NCBI GenBank assembly: GCA_026015035.1
Contig: JAOZHB010000039.1
Coordinates: forward strand, 1-34,022
Origin: Candidatus Bathyarchaeota archaeon
GTDB taxonomy: Archaea > Thermoproteota > Bathyarchaeia > RBG-16-48-13 > GCA-020355125
Length of the DNA stretch: 34,022 nucleotides
Direction: 5' to 3'
Shown here piece by piece: positions 1 through 7,297 of the stretch (its first letter is position 1; every line of letters begins with the position of its first letter). Made by a program: the position numbers and the translations under genes. The notes beneath the pieces were generated by a model. It worked only from the letters and a program-made list of their open reading frames with translations. It made no database searches and was not told the DNA's origin.

Positions 1-131
1 AGCTGTGGCGAATAGATTCCGTGAAGATGTAGATCAACTTGTGAGCCAAGACATCGAGGACAGACACGGATCCACGTGTCAGGATCTGAATGATTTACAT
101 GTTGTTTCTCTTCGCTCACGACATCATTCAC
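1..131 (-). CDS. partial zinc-ribbon protein (N-terminal part)
   Basis: The frame is open from GTG at 131 (or GTG at 119, which has GAGGTG about 9 nt upstream) to the window edge, so the C-terminus is missing. It contains CPRC about 25 residues in, within TWIRVCPRCLGSQV, the look of a zinc-ribbon knuckle. It lies 12 nt after the PepSY-like gene on the same strand, so the two probably share a transcript. The opposite strand is also open here (2-169), but it lacks a start and a recognisable motif. Function unknown. Confidence 0.5.
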   Translation of the reverse strand, partial: MNDVVSEEKQHVNHSDPDTWIRVCPRCLGSQVDLHLHGIYSPQ

Positions 132-143
132 CTCACTACCCAG

Positions 144-581
144 CTAAGCGCATACTAGCATACCGATAATTTCGCTTGTGCTAGCATCTATCCAGACTTC
201 ATAGTGGTGACCAGGACGGTTTGCTTGTTCAAACTTGATTACCCAACAAAGCCGAAATTCTTCTGCACTCGGTTTATACGGGGGCGCGTAGATCGGCGCT
301 TTCTCCTCCATTTTTATCGATAAAATCCTTCCAGTTGTCATGTTTAAGTCGTCGTAGTAGTCTCTGCCTATTTGAATGAATGGTTGAATGAATGGAAGAG
401 TGCTTAAGCTATCCTGTAATTCCGCGTCATCGTTTTTTAATCGTGCATTTTCGTTTGTTAATACACTTATTTGATCTTGAAGACCTATGGCTGAAGAACT
501 CAAACTGATAATAAAGCCAGCGAATATAATGATCATTAAGACACTCATTTTTCTATTCGTAATTTTCACCTTCATTTCCAC
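144..581 (-). CDS. membrane-anchored protein with PepSY-like C-terminus
   Basis: This is a short protein of about 143-145 aa. It has a basic N-terminus, one hydrophobic segment (about residues 12-32, signal anchor), a short heptad-like stretch (about 35-58) and a C-terminal part ending in YEVWIDASTSEIIGML. That ending resembles the strand-turn-strand of PepSY domains, which are extracytoplasmic and often regulatory or inhibitory. The annotated start is GTG at 581; ATG at 575 is equally plausible. The stop is TAG inside an AGCTAAGCGC string. An AT-rich TATA-like stretch lies at about 600-640. The PepSY call rests on a short motif. Confidence 0.55.
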   Translation of the reverse strand: MEMKVKITNRKMSVLMIIIFAGFIISLSSSAIGLQDQISVLTNENARLKNDDAELQDSLSTLPFIQPFIQIGRDYYDDLNMTTGRILSIKMEEKAPIYAPPYKPSAEEFRLCWVIKFEQANRPGHHYEVWIDASTSEIIGMLVCA

Positions 582-699
582 CTATCTAACTATAATTCGC
601 TCACTTAGTACTATATTAATAAACATTATATAATGATTTGCTTAGCATAATAAGCCAGCAATTAATAAATGCTGGTCAGCTAAAAAGGCTGAGAACAAG

Positions 700-831
700 T
701 TGAAGCGAACATACATCATAATTATCACAGCTGTCGTTACGATAATTTCTATTGTGGGATACGTTGGGTTGGGTCCTATCTATTTGTTTACTGAGACGCG
801 CGCGCGCTCGTCTATATCCTTTATCCCTTGA
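700..831 (+). other. possible truncated membrane-protein start ending in a (GC)n tract
   Basis: An open frame from TTG at 700 encodes a basic start, then about 20 hydrophobic residues (YIIIITAVVTIISIVGYVG), like a signal anchor. It runs into an alternating CG tract at 797-807 and stops at 829. The N-terminus looks genuine and the tail does not, so this may be the stub of a broken gene. No homologue is recognised. The gap 582-1223 otherwise holds the small gene at 843-971 and GC-rich palindromes. Confidence 0.25.
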
Positions 832-842
832 AGTATGTTTTC

Positions 843-971
843 TTACTGTAATTCCTCGATTCTCTCTTTCACTGCCTGGAGTTCTTTTTCGAGTCCTTTA
901 GCGTATTTTTTGAGTCGTTCTGTTTGTTCTTCTTTCGATAGATATTTTCTGTGATGACCGTGTCCACCCAT
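843..971 (-). CDS. 42-aa His-rich-start small protein
   Basis: This short ORF starts at ATG 971 and stops at TAA 843-845. It begins MGGHGHHRKYLSKEEQ and continues as a highly charged amphipathic helix rich in Lys, Glu and Leu (RLKKYAKGLEKELQAVKER), probably a coiled coil. From recall, tiny archaeal proteins with an MGHGHH-type start followed by a KEE helix are common and sometimes called DUF5320-like, with no assigned function. The His cluster could bind a metal. It stands alone between gene debris. Confidence 0.55.
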   Translation of the reverse strand: MGGHGHHRKYLSKEEQTERLKKYAKGLEKELQAVKERIEELQ

Positions 972-1022
972 GCAGCAACATTTCGTTTAACGCGCGCTAA
1001 GCCAGAAGGGTTCTTGCAACTA

Positions 1023-1134
1023 ATGAACTAAAACTGCTGCGTGCGCGCTTCAAGTTTCTTAATAACAATCATAGAAACATACGAGGACATACGATTACTT
1101 ATATCATATCTTTAGCGTGCGTGCTTTAGTTCAT
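1023..1134. repeat. inverted repeat flanking GC-alternating tracts
   Basis: ATGAACTAAA at 1023-1032 is exactly inverted as TTTAGTTCAT at 1125-1134. Next to each arm, on the inside, is a GC-alternating tract: GCGTGCGCGC at 1039-1048 and GCGTGCGTGC at 1115-1124. The 70-bp core has no ORF. It could be a tiny palindromic element or a remnant. Confidence 0.35.
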
Positions 1135-1215
1135 AGCCTTAGATTGGACGATAATTTTAACAAAGAGGATTGAAATAGCTAGTTAAATATGGCAATTCTT
1201 CAAAAATTTAGGAGC

Positions 1216-1236
1216 GGAGGCTGTTACATGGCCTCC
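1216..1236 (-). terminator. hairpin at the aminotransferase stop
   Basis: GGAGGC (1216-1221) pairs with GCCTCC (1231-1236) around a 9-nt loop. The stop codon of the aminotransferase gene (1224-1226, minus strand) sits in the loop. There is no clear T-run, so this is a possible terminator or mRNA 3'-end structure. Confidence 0.3.
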
Positions 1237-2363
1237 TTGACGCATTTCGAAAGCAACGCTACTCCTTCGCGGATATCATCTAAGGACATATGGGTGTAAG
1301 ACAGCCTTAGGTTCTTGATATCTTGCTGCCGCCAATGCAATATACGGCCTGGCGAGTACACTACGCCCCTTTTCGATGAAAGCTCCTCTAACTTCTTCAG
1401 ATCTATCGTCTCCGGTAGCGTGACCCACGCGAACAACCCGCCTCGTGGCATTATACACTTTATGACTCCGCCGAGGTTCTCTTCCAGAGCATCCATCAAG
1501 GTATCTCTCTTCTCCTTGATGATGGCGACATGCGAGGAGATGTGGCTCCACATATGTTCTTTGAGATAATCTGCGACGATCATACAGCTTAGGGTGCTGG
1601 TTCCTGCGTCCCAGCGGTGTGTGAGGATGTCGTCTAGGTACTTGTCGGGAGCGCAGAAGCAACCTAGTCTCAAGCCCGGTCCCAGTATCTTTGAGAAGGA
1701 AGCGACAAATATGACGTTGTCCGAGTTGCCCATCTTGTACATGGAAGGAGGAATTATCCCCTTCTCGAAGTCTAGGTCTCCGTAGCAGTCATCCTCCACT
1801 ATCGGTATCTCATACTCTTCTGTCAGTTCTAGCAGACGCTTCCTACGTTCAAGGCTCAATATGGCTCCAGTCGGATTCTGGTGGCTGTCGGTGACGTAGA
1901 TCAACTTAGGCTTAATGTTGTAGTGGGAGAGGTTCTTGAGTGTGTTCTCCAGGGCATCCATGTCCATACCATCAATATAGTCGATCGGAATACCCACTAT
2001 GTTGGCTTGCATGTACCGGAAGAAGCTAAGGGTTCCCATGTAGCAGAGTTCTGAAGTGATGACTGTGTCTCCAGGTTCTATGAAATGTCTTCCTATCAGT
2101 TCGATGGCCTGCATCGAACCGGCGGTCAGGGCTATGTTTTCCACAGGCAGTGGTTCTCCCTCTCGGTGCTCGAAGCGGCTGGACGCTACTTCTCGTAGAC
2201 CCAAGTAACCTTTGTTGCTGTATCCGGCGTGTGCATGTTGCCCGGGATAGAAAACAAGCTCACTCCCCCGAAGAGTCAGGACACGTTCGGCGCTCTCGGT
2301 CAATTCCTGAACTGGAAAACTCTCCGGAGGTGGCTTACCTCCAGTGAATACATATTTTTCCAA
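1224..2363 (-). CDS. PLP-dependent aminotransferase (class I/II, 2-aminoadipate/MocR-type fold)
   Basis: The protein of 379 aa is a fold-type I aminotransferase, transferring an amino group between an amino acid and a 2-keto acid. Visible are HQNPTG (161-166), DDCY after VE (about 190-194), and the PLP lysine K225 in SFSKILGPGLRLG. The C-terminal GGLFAWVTLP segment is typical of the LysN/AspC-like subgroup. The N-terminal wHTH of MocR regulators is absent, so this is an enzyme. Substrate cannot be fixed. It is divergent from the 2-hydroxyacid dehydrogenase, and a TATA-like element at 2386-2395 lies so close to the ATG that the mRNA may be leaderless. Confidence 0.85.
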   Translation of the reverse strand: MEKYVFTGGKPPPESFPVQELTESAERVLTLRGSELVFYPGQHAHAGYSNKGYLGLREVASSRFEHREGEPLPVENIALTAGSMQAIELIGRHFIEPGDTVITSELCYMGTLSFFRYMQANIVGIPIDYIDGMDMDALENTLKNLSHYNIKPKLIYVTDSHQNPTGAILSLERRKRLLELTEEYEIPIVEDDCYGDLDFEKGIIPPSMYKMGNSDNVIFVASFSKILGPGLRLGCFCAPDKYLDDILTHRWDAGTSTLSCMIVADYLKEHMWSHISSHVAIIKEKRDTLMDALEENLGGVIKCIMPRGGLFAWVTLPETIDLKKLEELSSKRGVVYSPGRILHWRQQDIKNLRLSYTHMSLDDIREGVALLSKCVKEAM

Positions 2364-2385
2364 ATGTTCACATCCTACTAGTATA

Positions 2386-2395
2386 TTTTATATAT
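2386..2395 (-). promoter_or_regulatory. TATA box for the aminotransferase gene
   Basis: On the minus strand the sequence reads ATATATAAAA. Its centre is about 26 nt from position 2365, and the ATG begins at 2363, so transcription would start at or next to the start codon (leaderless mRNA). Confidence 0.45.
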
Positions 2396-2463
2396 TTGTT
2401 GTGAACCTTGCTAGTGAAATATATAATATTTTCTGTGATTTATATATAATTGTAGTGTGAGGA

Positions 2464-2544
2464 GCGCGCACGCTTGAGAGGCCGGGTATGAGGGTGATTA
2501 AGTGAAATGTAGGAAACCCAAACCAGAGTTCTCCCCGCGCACGC
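2464..2544. other. spacer bounded by two GCGCACGC tracts
   Basis: In the 275-bp divergent gap 2364-2638, GCGCGCACGC (2464-2473) and CGCGCACGC (2536-2544) are direct copies bracketing about 62 bp of mixed sequence. The rest of the gap is AT-rich (two TATA-like strings at 2421-2450). No gene is seen. Confidence 0.3.
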
Positions 2545-2638
2545 AAGGATAGTATTAAGTATAGACCATGGCTTCAGTATAGAGTAGCAAGGTAACACTC
2601 GTTAAACTAGAACGAAGTGTCTTCTGGAGGAATATTAT

Positions 2639-3640
2639 CTGAAGAAAGTCATACTTCCTTGGCCTACGGACAAAGAATTTGTCAAGGTTATTTCCCAAGC
2701 TGCGAAGCTACTTGATGAACTTCAGAAATCTGCAGATGTTGATACCTCACCCATATCTAATGAGGAGGAGTGGTTTAAACGAGGCAGAGAAGCATATGCA
2801 ATAATGAGAGCTGAGATGGAGTGGTCCATTGACCATGAGTTCCTAGGGCAGGCAACAAATCTCAGAATGGTCCAGACACCTAGCATTGGCTACGACGGTA
2901 TTGACATCGAGGCGTGCACTGACCACGGCGTGATTGTCTGTAACGTTGTAACCTATTCCGAGTCTGTTGCCCAACATACTTGGGCACTGATCTTGAACGT
3001 GTCCAAGCACATTGCTAAGGCTGACAGGGTGATGAGGACAGGTGGCTGGCCCGATTGGCCGAGTAATTTCTTCGGGATAGAAATCCAGGGCATGACCCTA
3101 GGAGTTATCGGTCTGGGGGATATCGGTGGACGGGTGGCGTTGAAAGGTTCCTTGGCCTTCAATATGCGAGTCTTGGCATACGACCCCTTCGTCTACCCCG
3201 CACGGGCCCAACTCTATCATGCACAGCTCGTGGACCTCGAGAAGTTATTGCGGGAGTCAGACATTATCTCCATTCATTGCCCACTTACTCCCCGGACATG
3301 GCACCTCATAAGTGCAGCGCAATTGACGCTGCTTAAACCAACGGCCATTCTGGTGAATACCGCTAGAGGCGCGGTAATCGACGAAAAGGCGTTGATTGAG
3401 GCCTTAGAGAAGGAACAGTTGTTCGGTGCTGGTCTCGATGTGTTCGAGGAGGAACCCCTCAGCCCCGCGAGCCCACTGCGAAGACTGGAAAACGTAATAC
3501 TGACACCTCACCTAGCTTATGCTACGAAGAAAGCCGTTAGTAATACTTGGATAGGCGCAGTAGGCAACATCCTCAGATATATTAAAGGCGAGAACCCGAA
3601 CTGGATTCTAAATCCTACTGTCCTAAGCAAGAGAGAATAA
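2639..3640 (+). CDS. D-isomer specific 2-hydroxyacid dehydrogenase, apparent CTG start
   Basis: This is an NAD(P)-dependent oxidoreductase interconverting 2-hydroxy and 2-keto acids. The Rossmann motif GLGDIGG is at about 158-164 (counted from CTG). The catalytic Arg lies in NTARGAVID, the Glu in DVFEEEP and the His in LTPHLAY, as in the PGDH/glyoxylate reductase family. The first ATG is 2804, but the frame is open upstream with a convincing N-terminus (KKVILPWPTDKEF) and contains no ATG, GTG or TTG. A strong GGAGG (2626-2630) sits 8 nt before CTG 2639, so CTG is the likely start. That gives 333 aa, the usual family length. The substrate is unknown. It is followed by a co-oriented sugar-acid dehydratase. 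Confidence 0.88.
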   Translation: MKKVILPWPTDKEFVKVISQAAKLLDELQKSADVDTSPISNEEEWFKRGREAYAIMRAEMEWSIDHEFLGQATNLRMVQTPSIGYDGIDIEACTDHGVIVCNVVTYSESVAQHTWALILNVSKHIAKADRVMRTGGWPDWPSNFFGIEIQGMTLGVIGLGDIGGRVALKGSLAFNMRVLAYDPFVYPARAQLYHAQLVDLEKLLRESDIISIHCPLTPRTWHLISAAQLTLLKPTAILVNTARGAVIDEKALIEALEKEQLFGAGLDVFEEEPLSPASPLRRLENVILTPHLAYATKKAVSNTWIGAVGNILRYIKGENPNWILNPTVLSKRE

Positions 3641-3703
3641 TATATACTATCCACATATTCAAAAAGGTAATTTAGTAATAATAAACTTATGGGAGAAGAA
3701 AAA

Positions 3704-4885
3704 ATGAAGGTTACAAGTGTTGAAATCTTTGAAGTGGATACCGAAATTAGTCCTTACTGGCATCCGGTAATTGTTCGAATCAATACTGATGAAGGAATAA
3801 ACGGATTGGGAGAGGTGGGTCTTGCCTATGGTTCGGCCCAGAGTGCGGGGGCTGGCATAGTAAAAAACCTCGCTGAAGATTTTGTGATCGGTTCTGACCC
3901 GATGAAAACGGAGAAAATGTGGGATACCTTATTCCACTCAACGTTTTGGGCGTTAGGGGGTGGACCCGTGGTATTCGGTGGCATCAGCGCCATTGACACG
4001 GCATTCTGTGATATTAAAGGGAAGGCATTAGGAGTCCCAGTCTACCAACTCCTAGGCGGAAAAACGAATGAATCGCTGCGAACGTATGCAGGCCAGATCC
4101 AATTTGGGTGGGGACCGACCACGCGATGGTGTACACGACCTGAAGACTATGCAGAAGAAGCTGCTAAGGCGGTAGCAGACGGCTATGACTGTATTAAAGT
4201 GGATCCCGTAATCTTAGATGCCAAAGGCGACTACAATACCGCGATCCGCGGCGTGCTCCCCCACGATCAAGTCACATTGTTCTACAATCGGGTTAAAGCA
4301 GTGCGCGACGCCGTGGGCCCCGACGTAGACATCATTATCGAAGTGCATTCCATTCTCAACGCGACTGCAGCCATCCAAATGGGGCGCTTATGGAAAGAGT
4401 TTAACTGTATGTACTACGAGGAGCCGGTCCACTATCTCAATGTTGATCTGCAACAAAAAGTCACGCACAACGTGCACATCCCCGTCGCAGCGGGAGAGCG
4501 CCTATATACGCGGTGGGGGTACCGCCAGTACTTTGAGAAGCAATTGTTAGATATCATTCAACCAGACCTCGGTCTCGTCGGCGGCATCACCGAAGGCAAA
4601 AAGATCTGTGATTACGCCTATACCTATGACATCATGGTCCAGGTCCATGTGTGTGGAAGCCCAATCGCGACGGCGGCAGCGCTCCAGTTAGAAGCCGCCA
4701 TCCCAAACTTCATGATCCATGAACATCATACCTATGCTTTAAAAGAAGGGAATATCAAGCTGTGTAAACAAAACTACCAGCCTCAGAATGGATACTTCGA
4801 TACTCCAGACCTGCCTGGTCTGGGAATTGAACTAAATGACAACGTAATAGGTTCACCAAGCTATGTCGTTAAAGAACTACGATAA
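3704..4885 (+). CDS. enolase-superfamily (MR/MLE) sugar-acid dehydratase
   Basis: About 393 aa. It has a capping domain followed by a TIM barrel. Visible residues (from ATG 3704) are KVD at 165-167, E213 and H215 in IIEVHS, E239 in YYEEP, E265 in AGERLY, D288 in QPDLG, and H315 in VQVHVCG. The xxH motif after the first metal ligand and the late His fit the galactonate/mannonate/gluconate dehydratase group, which convert an aldonic acid to a 2-keto-3-deoxy acid. The first metal ligand is Glu instead of the usual Asp. ATG 3704 is preferred over ATG 3689 because GGAGAAG (3692-3698) is 5 nt upstream. TATA-like AATATATAC at 3638-3646 may serve it alone. Confidence 0.82.
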   Translation: MKVTSVEIFEVDTEISPYWHPVIVRINTDEGINGLGEVGLAYGSAQSAGAGIVKNLAEDFVIGSDPMKTEKMWDTLFHSTFWALGGGPVVFGGISAIDTAFCDIKGKALGVPVYQLLGGKTNESLRTYAGQIQFGWGPTTRWCTRPEDYAEEAAKAVADGYDCIKVDPVILDAKGDYNTAIRGVLPHDQVTLFYNRVKAVRDAVGPDVDIIIEVHSILNATAAIQMGRLWKEFNCMYYEEPVHYLNVDLQQKVTHNVHIPVAAGERLYTRWGYRQYFEKQLLDIIQPDLGLVGGITEGKKICDYAYTYDIMVQVHVCGSPIATAAALQLEAAIPNFMIHEHHTYALKEGNIKLCKQNYQPQNGYFDTPDLPGLGIELNDNVIGSPSYVVKELR

Positions 4886-4894
4886 CTAGCAAGA

Positions 4895-4913
4895 GCGCGC
4901 TAGCTAGCTAGCC
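4895..4913. repeat. composite (GC)3(TAGC)3 palindromic repeat
   Basis: GCGCGC (4895-4900) runs directly into TAGCTAGCTAGCC just after the dehydratase gene. It joins the two motif classes scattered through this window's gaps and carries TAG in several frames on both strands. Confidence 0.7.
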
Positions 4914-4922
4914 AATATATAT
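4914..4922 (+). promoter_or_regulatory. TATA box of the regulator gene
   Basis: AATATATAT is centred about 60 nt before GTG 4978, predicting a start near 4944. It lies immediately after the (TAGC)3 repeat. Confidence 0.4.
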
Positions 4923-4977
4923 GTAGGATTCATAATCTCTTTCCTTTTTTCCCATTAACAGAGTTCTAACATATGTT

Positions 4978-5421
4978 GTGACTGGCTTGGAGATGGACGA
5001 GGAGAAAGTCGAGAGCGAGCTGAAGGGGAACACCCTCCGGGTTTACTGGACCGTATTGAGGTCCGAGAACGGAGTCGTAGGTGTCAGGGAGGTCCAAAGA
5101 ACCCTTGGTTTCTCAAGCCCGAACTTGTCCTTGTATCACTTGAGAAAGCTTGAGAACCTTGGCCTGGTCAGGGAAGAGAGGGGAGAGTACCGTCTTATAA
5201 GAGAGGTTCGGGTGGGCGTCCTGAAGCAGTTTACCAAGATGGGGACACTGATGGTCCCTAGGTACACGCTGTACGCAACCATGTTTACAACCCTCTTGAT
5301 CTATTTCGTACTCCAGCTTCAAGAGGTTAACTTCTACAGCGTCTTCGCTCTGATCTTCGGTGTCCTAGCCACAACGATCATGTGGTACGAAACCATCAGG
5401 ATCTGGCGCCAGAAACCCTAA
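4978..5421 (+). CDS. winged-helix transcriptional regulator with C-terminal membrane anchor
   Basis: 147 aa from GTG 4978; ATG 4993 (MDEEKVESEL) is an alternative. Residues 15-75 form an ArsR/MarR-like winged helix: VREVQRTLG, then the recognition helix SPNLSLYHLRKLENLGLV, then a wing ending GEYRLI. Residues 95-140 form two transmembrane helices (about 97-112 and 119-137) ending in a basic tail. Membrane-tethered wHTH proteins of this layout are common in archaea and probably sense envelope signals. It stands upstream of the DUF4382 surface protein, a plausible target. Confidence 0.75.
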   Translation: MTGLEMDEEKVESELKGNTLRVYWTVLRSENGVVGVREVQRTLGFSSPNLSLYHLRKLENLGLVREERGEYRLIREVRVGVLKQFTKMGTLMVPRYTLYATMFTTLLIYFVLQLQEVNFYSVFALIFGVLATTIMWYETIRIWRQKP

Positions 5422-5490
5422 TGGACAAAAAGTTGAACACTGTATCCGCTTAGTGTACAACAGATTTGTACAACTGTTCAAAAATATTGT

Positions 5491-5498
5491 ATTATATG
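5491..5498 (+). promoter_or_regulatory. TATA box of the DUF4382 gene
   Basis: ATTATATG lies about 43 nt before ATG 5538. The predicted transcript start is near 5521, leaving a 17-nt leader. Confidence 0.45.
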
Positions 5499-5537
5499 CA
5501 CCGATGTACATTTCGCAAGGTAGAAATAGGGGTAAAA

Positions 5538-6629
5538 ATGGACGAGGGAAAAGGAATGGCAGACAATTTAACGAGAGTTGCCCTCTTTGGCGTGATCGGT
5601 CTAATATTAGCAGCTTCCATCATCCTAGCGGTGCAATTCATTCCCATACTTGAAGAACCTCCCATAGCCGAAGCTGGAGGCATGCTAATCATAAATGTTA
5701 CAGATGCTCCTGCGGAAGAATTGGAGGAACTCTTCTTGCGAATAGATGAGGTGCTGGTGCATAAGGCTGGCGGAGACGAAACTTGGATGGATATTGCTGT
5801 AATGGAAACTGAACCCTTCGACTTACTACTGTTAGTAGACACTTCTATGAACCTAGCGGTGGGAGATATCCCAACGGGTAAGTACACTGAAATAAGGATA
5901 CACGTCGATAATGCTAATGCGACCATCGATGGAGTAGAAGAACTTCCTTTAAGTATTGTTGCAAATGGATGGTTGAAGGTGAAAGTACACTTCACGATTG
6001 AGGAAGCATCGGTCACCAGCGTGACCGTAGACATCGAAGTTAACCCCGAGCCAATAGTGAATGCCAGAATCCTCCACCCAGTCGTTAAAGCGGATGTCAA
6101 ATATGTCCTAGTGCCTGAAACACACGTACGCGCGACACTGGAACAGAATTATTATCTGTGGGCTGAAAACGATACCGTTGATCCCACTCCCTTTGCCTCT
6201 GAAAACACTTCGATAAGTGATGTTGCCTTAACGGGGGCCGTCTTAAGGCTTAGACTCTCCATACGAAACATCGGAACCGCTGCTTGGTCAGCTGTCCAAT
6301 TGAAGGCACAATACTCTATAAACCAAATGGATTGGGATGATGTAGGAACTGGAGAGTGGCTTTACTCAGATGGTTTAGGGGATGATGGTGTACAAATTGG
6401 AATTGGCGGACTTCTCTTGACCGGTAGCACGGTTCCGGAACATTTCGTCGAATCAGCGCTGACAGTAACTATAATCGATATTCCTGTTGATGGTCAAGGA
6501 GAGTGGGATATCTGCATTGAAAGCGATGGAGCGATTTCAGGGGAAACATATTACTTCCGACTTGTCCTATCGGATGGAACTTCCCTAGACGTATACTCGG
6601 AATATCCAACCTTAAAAACAGTTACATAG
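5538..6629 (+). CDS. secreted or membrane-anchored DUF4382-domain protein
   Basis: About 363 aa from ATG 5538; ATG 5556 is also possible. A hydrophobic segment (ALFGVIGLILAASIILAVQ) near residues 15-35 acts as signal anchor. Next comes a DUF4382 domain, starting GMLIINVTDAP and with DIPTGKYTEIRIHVDNAN, running to about residue 200. The remaining C-terminal beta-rich part is acidic and Ser/Thr rich and not recognised. DUF4382 is a beta-sandwich in exported proteins of archaea and bacteria without a known biochemical role. Stop TAG is followed 3 nt later by a CTAGCTAGCTA string. It lies between the regulator and a repeat protein in the same direction. Confidence 0.75.
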   Translation: MDEGKGMADNLTRVALFGVIGLILAASIILAVQFIPILEEPPIAEAGGMLIINVTDAPAEELEELFLRIDEVLVHKAGGDETWMDIAVMETEPFDLLLLVDTSMNLAVGDIPTGKYTEIRIHVDNANATIDGVEELPLSIVANGWLKVKVHFTIEEASVTSVTVDIEVNPEPIVNARILHPVVKADVKYVLVPETHVRATLEQNYYLWAENDTVDPTPFASENTSISDVALTGAVLRLRLSIRNIGTAAWSAVQLKAQYSINQMDWDDVGTGEWLYSDGLGDDGVQIGIGGLLLTGSTVPEHFVESALTVTIIDIPVDGQGEWDICIESDGAISGETYYFRLVLSDGTSLDVYSEYPTLKTVT

Positions 6630-6632
6630 AGT

Positions 6633-6643
6633 CTAGCTAGCTA
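6633..6643. repeat. CTAGCTAGCTA palindrome after the DUF4382 gene
   Basis: It begins 3 nt downstream of a TAG stop (6627-6629) and supplies further TAG stops in other frames. It precedes the AGGAGG site of the next gene. Confidence 0.7.
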
Positions 6644-6666
6644 AGTGTGTTAGGAGGCTAATTTAA

Positions 6667-7062
6667 GTGTCTGAAAAAATGGTACAAACTGAGAACTTGA
6701 CGTCCTTGAAACTTCAGGTTGACCGTGATTTAAAGGTGCATTCCTTTACGGACAACAGTGCGACGTGGAAATTCATAAACCCCATACCGTTCGTTGACTT
6801 GGTTGAAAAGTACAACAATCTTTTGGAAGAAACAGGGGAAGTATTGACGTCCATGAAAATCCAAGTGGATCGTGATGGACAGGTACATTCCTTTACTGAC
6901 ACTAACTCAAAATGGAGATTCGAGGACCCCATACCGATAATTAACCTGGTTGAAAAATACAAAGATGTATTGGCTAACGTCACCCTAGAACTCAAAGCCA
7001 AAAAAGATACTTTACCAAAAGATTCTCGTGACCAATTCCGTAACAGAAGTTGGCCGTTTTAA
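6667..7062 (+). CDS. tandem-repeat protein of unknown function
   Basis: 131 aa from GTG 6667, with AGGAGG about 9 nt upstream. Two copies of a 49-residue unit start at residues 11 and 60. Shared landmarks are LTS(L/M)K(L/I)QVDRD, VHSFTD, W(K/R)F, NPIP or DPIP, and LVEKY. Each unit predicts two short beta strands followed by a helix. The basic tail ends RNRSWPF. The DNA copies (6697 and 6844 onward) are still very similar, so the duplication is fairly recent. The protein is soluble with no signal sequence. No known domain is recognised. Confidence 0.7.
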   Translation: MSEKMVQTENLTSLKLQVDRDLKVHSFTDNSATWKFINPIPFVDLVEKYNNLLEETGEVLTSMKIQVDRDGQVHSFTDTNSKWRFEDPIPIINLVEKYKDVLANVTLELKAKKDTLPKDSRDQFRNRSWPF

Positions 7063-7074
7063 TTAATTAAAATG
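7061..7074. repeat. TTAATTAATTAA six-frame stop palindrome
   Basis: TTTTAATTAATTAAAA overlaps the TAA stop of the repeat protein. A second copy lies at 7278-7290, just after the next gene. Its period of 4 and palindromy put TAA in many frames on both strands. Confidence 0.6.
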
Positions 7075-7113
7075 ATTAAACAGGTTTCGAGGGATGATTA
7101 ACTGGGTGAACGT

Positions 7114-7275
7114 TTGGACTGTATGGTGAAGGTTCCCCTGGAGCTTCTGAGACAGGTGGACATACTTGTGAAACGCTTTGACTACGGGAGCAGAGAGGAG
7201 TTTGTTGAGGCCGCTATTCGCCGCGTCATCAATTATCATTCCTTAACCCTGCCGCCGCTAAAAGCGAATAGCTAG
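7114..7275 (+). CDS. small ribbon-helix-helix DNA-binding protein
   Basis: About 50-53 aa. The core is a strand (CMVKVPLELLRQVD), helix 1 (ELLRQVDILVKRF), turn (DYGSREE) and helix 2 (EEFVEAAIRRVINY), the classic Arc/CopG/MetJ arrangement. The strand should begin a few residues before ATG 7123, which favours TTG 7114. Such proteins are dimeric repressors. The stop TAG (7273-7275) lies within AATAGCTAGC, so a TAGCTAGC repeat provides the terminating codon. It may regulate the neighbouring small genes. Confidence 0.7.
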   Translation: MDCMVKVPLELLRQVDILVKRFDYGSREEFVEAAIRRVINYHSLTLPPLKANS

Positions 7276-7297
7276 CTTTAATTAATTAAATGAAGCC

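Noticed and set aside
2-169. Plus-strand partial ORF at the left edge
   Set aside because: Open but without motifs; the minus frame carries the CPRC zinc knuckle and a good position after the PepSY-like gene.
797-807. CRISPR array or phage attachment site built from the GC and TAGC strings
   Set aside because: Copies are short, irregularly spaced, without constant spacers, and no cas, integrase or tRNA gene is nearby.
1276-1785. Long open frames on either strand inside the aminotransferase gene
   Set aside because: They overlap a gene with clear PLP motifs; their sequences are low-complexity and lack starts with ribosome sites, so they are shadows.
2464-2544. Structured RNA between two GCGCACGC tracts
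   Set aside because: The spacer folds only weakly by eye and has no C/D box, kink-turn or RNase P signature I could support.
5492-6100. 202-codon minus-strand frame opposite the DUF4382 gene
   Set aside because: Ser/Thr-rich translation with no domain, lying opposite a gene with recognisable DUF4382 motifs and a promoter; a mirror of its codon use.
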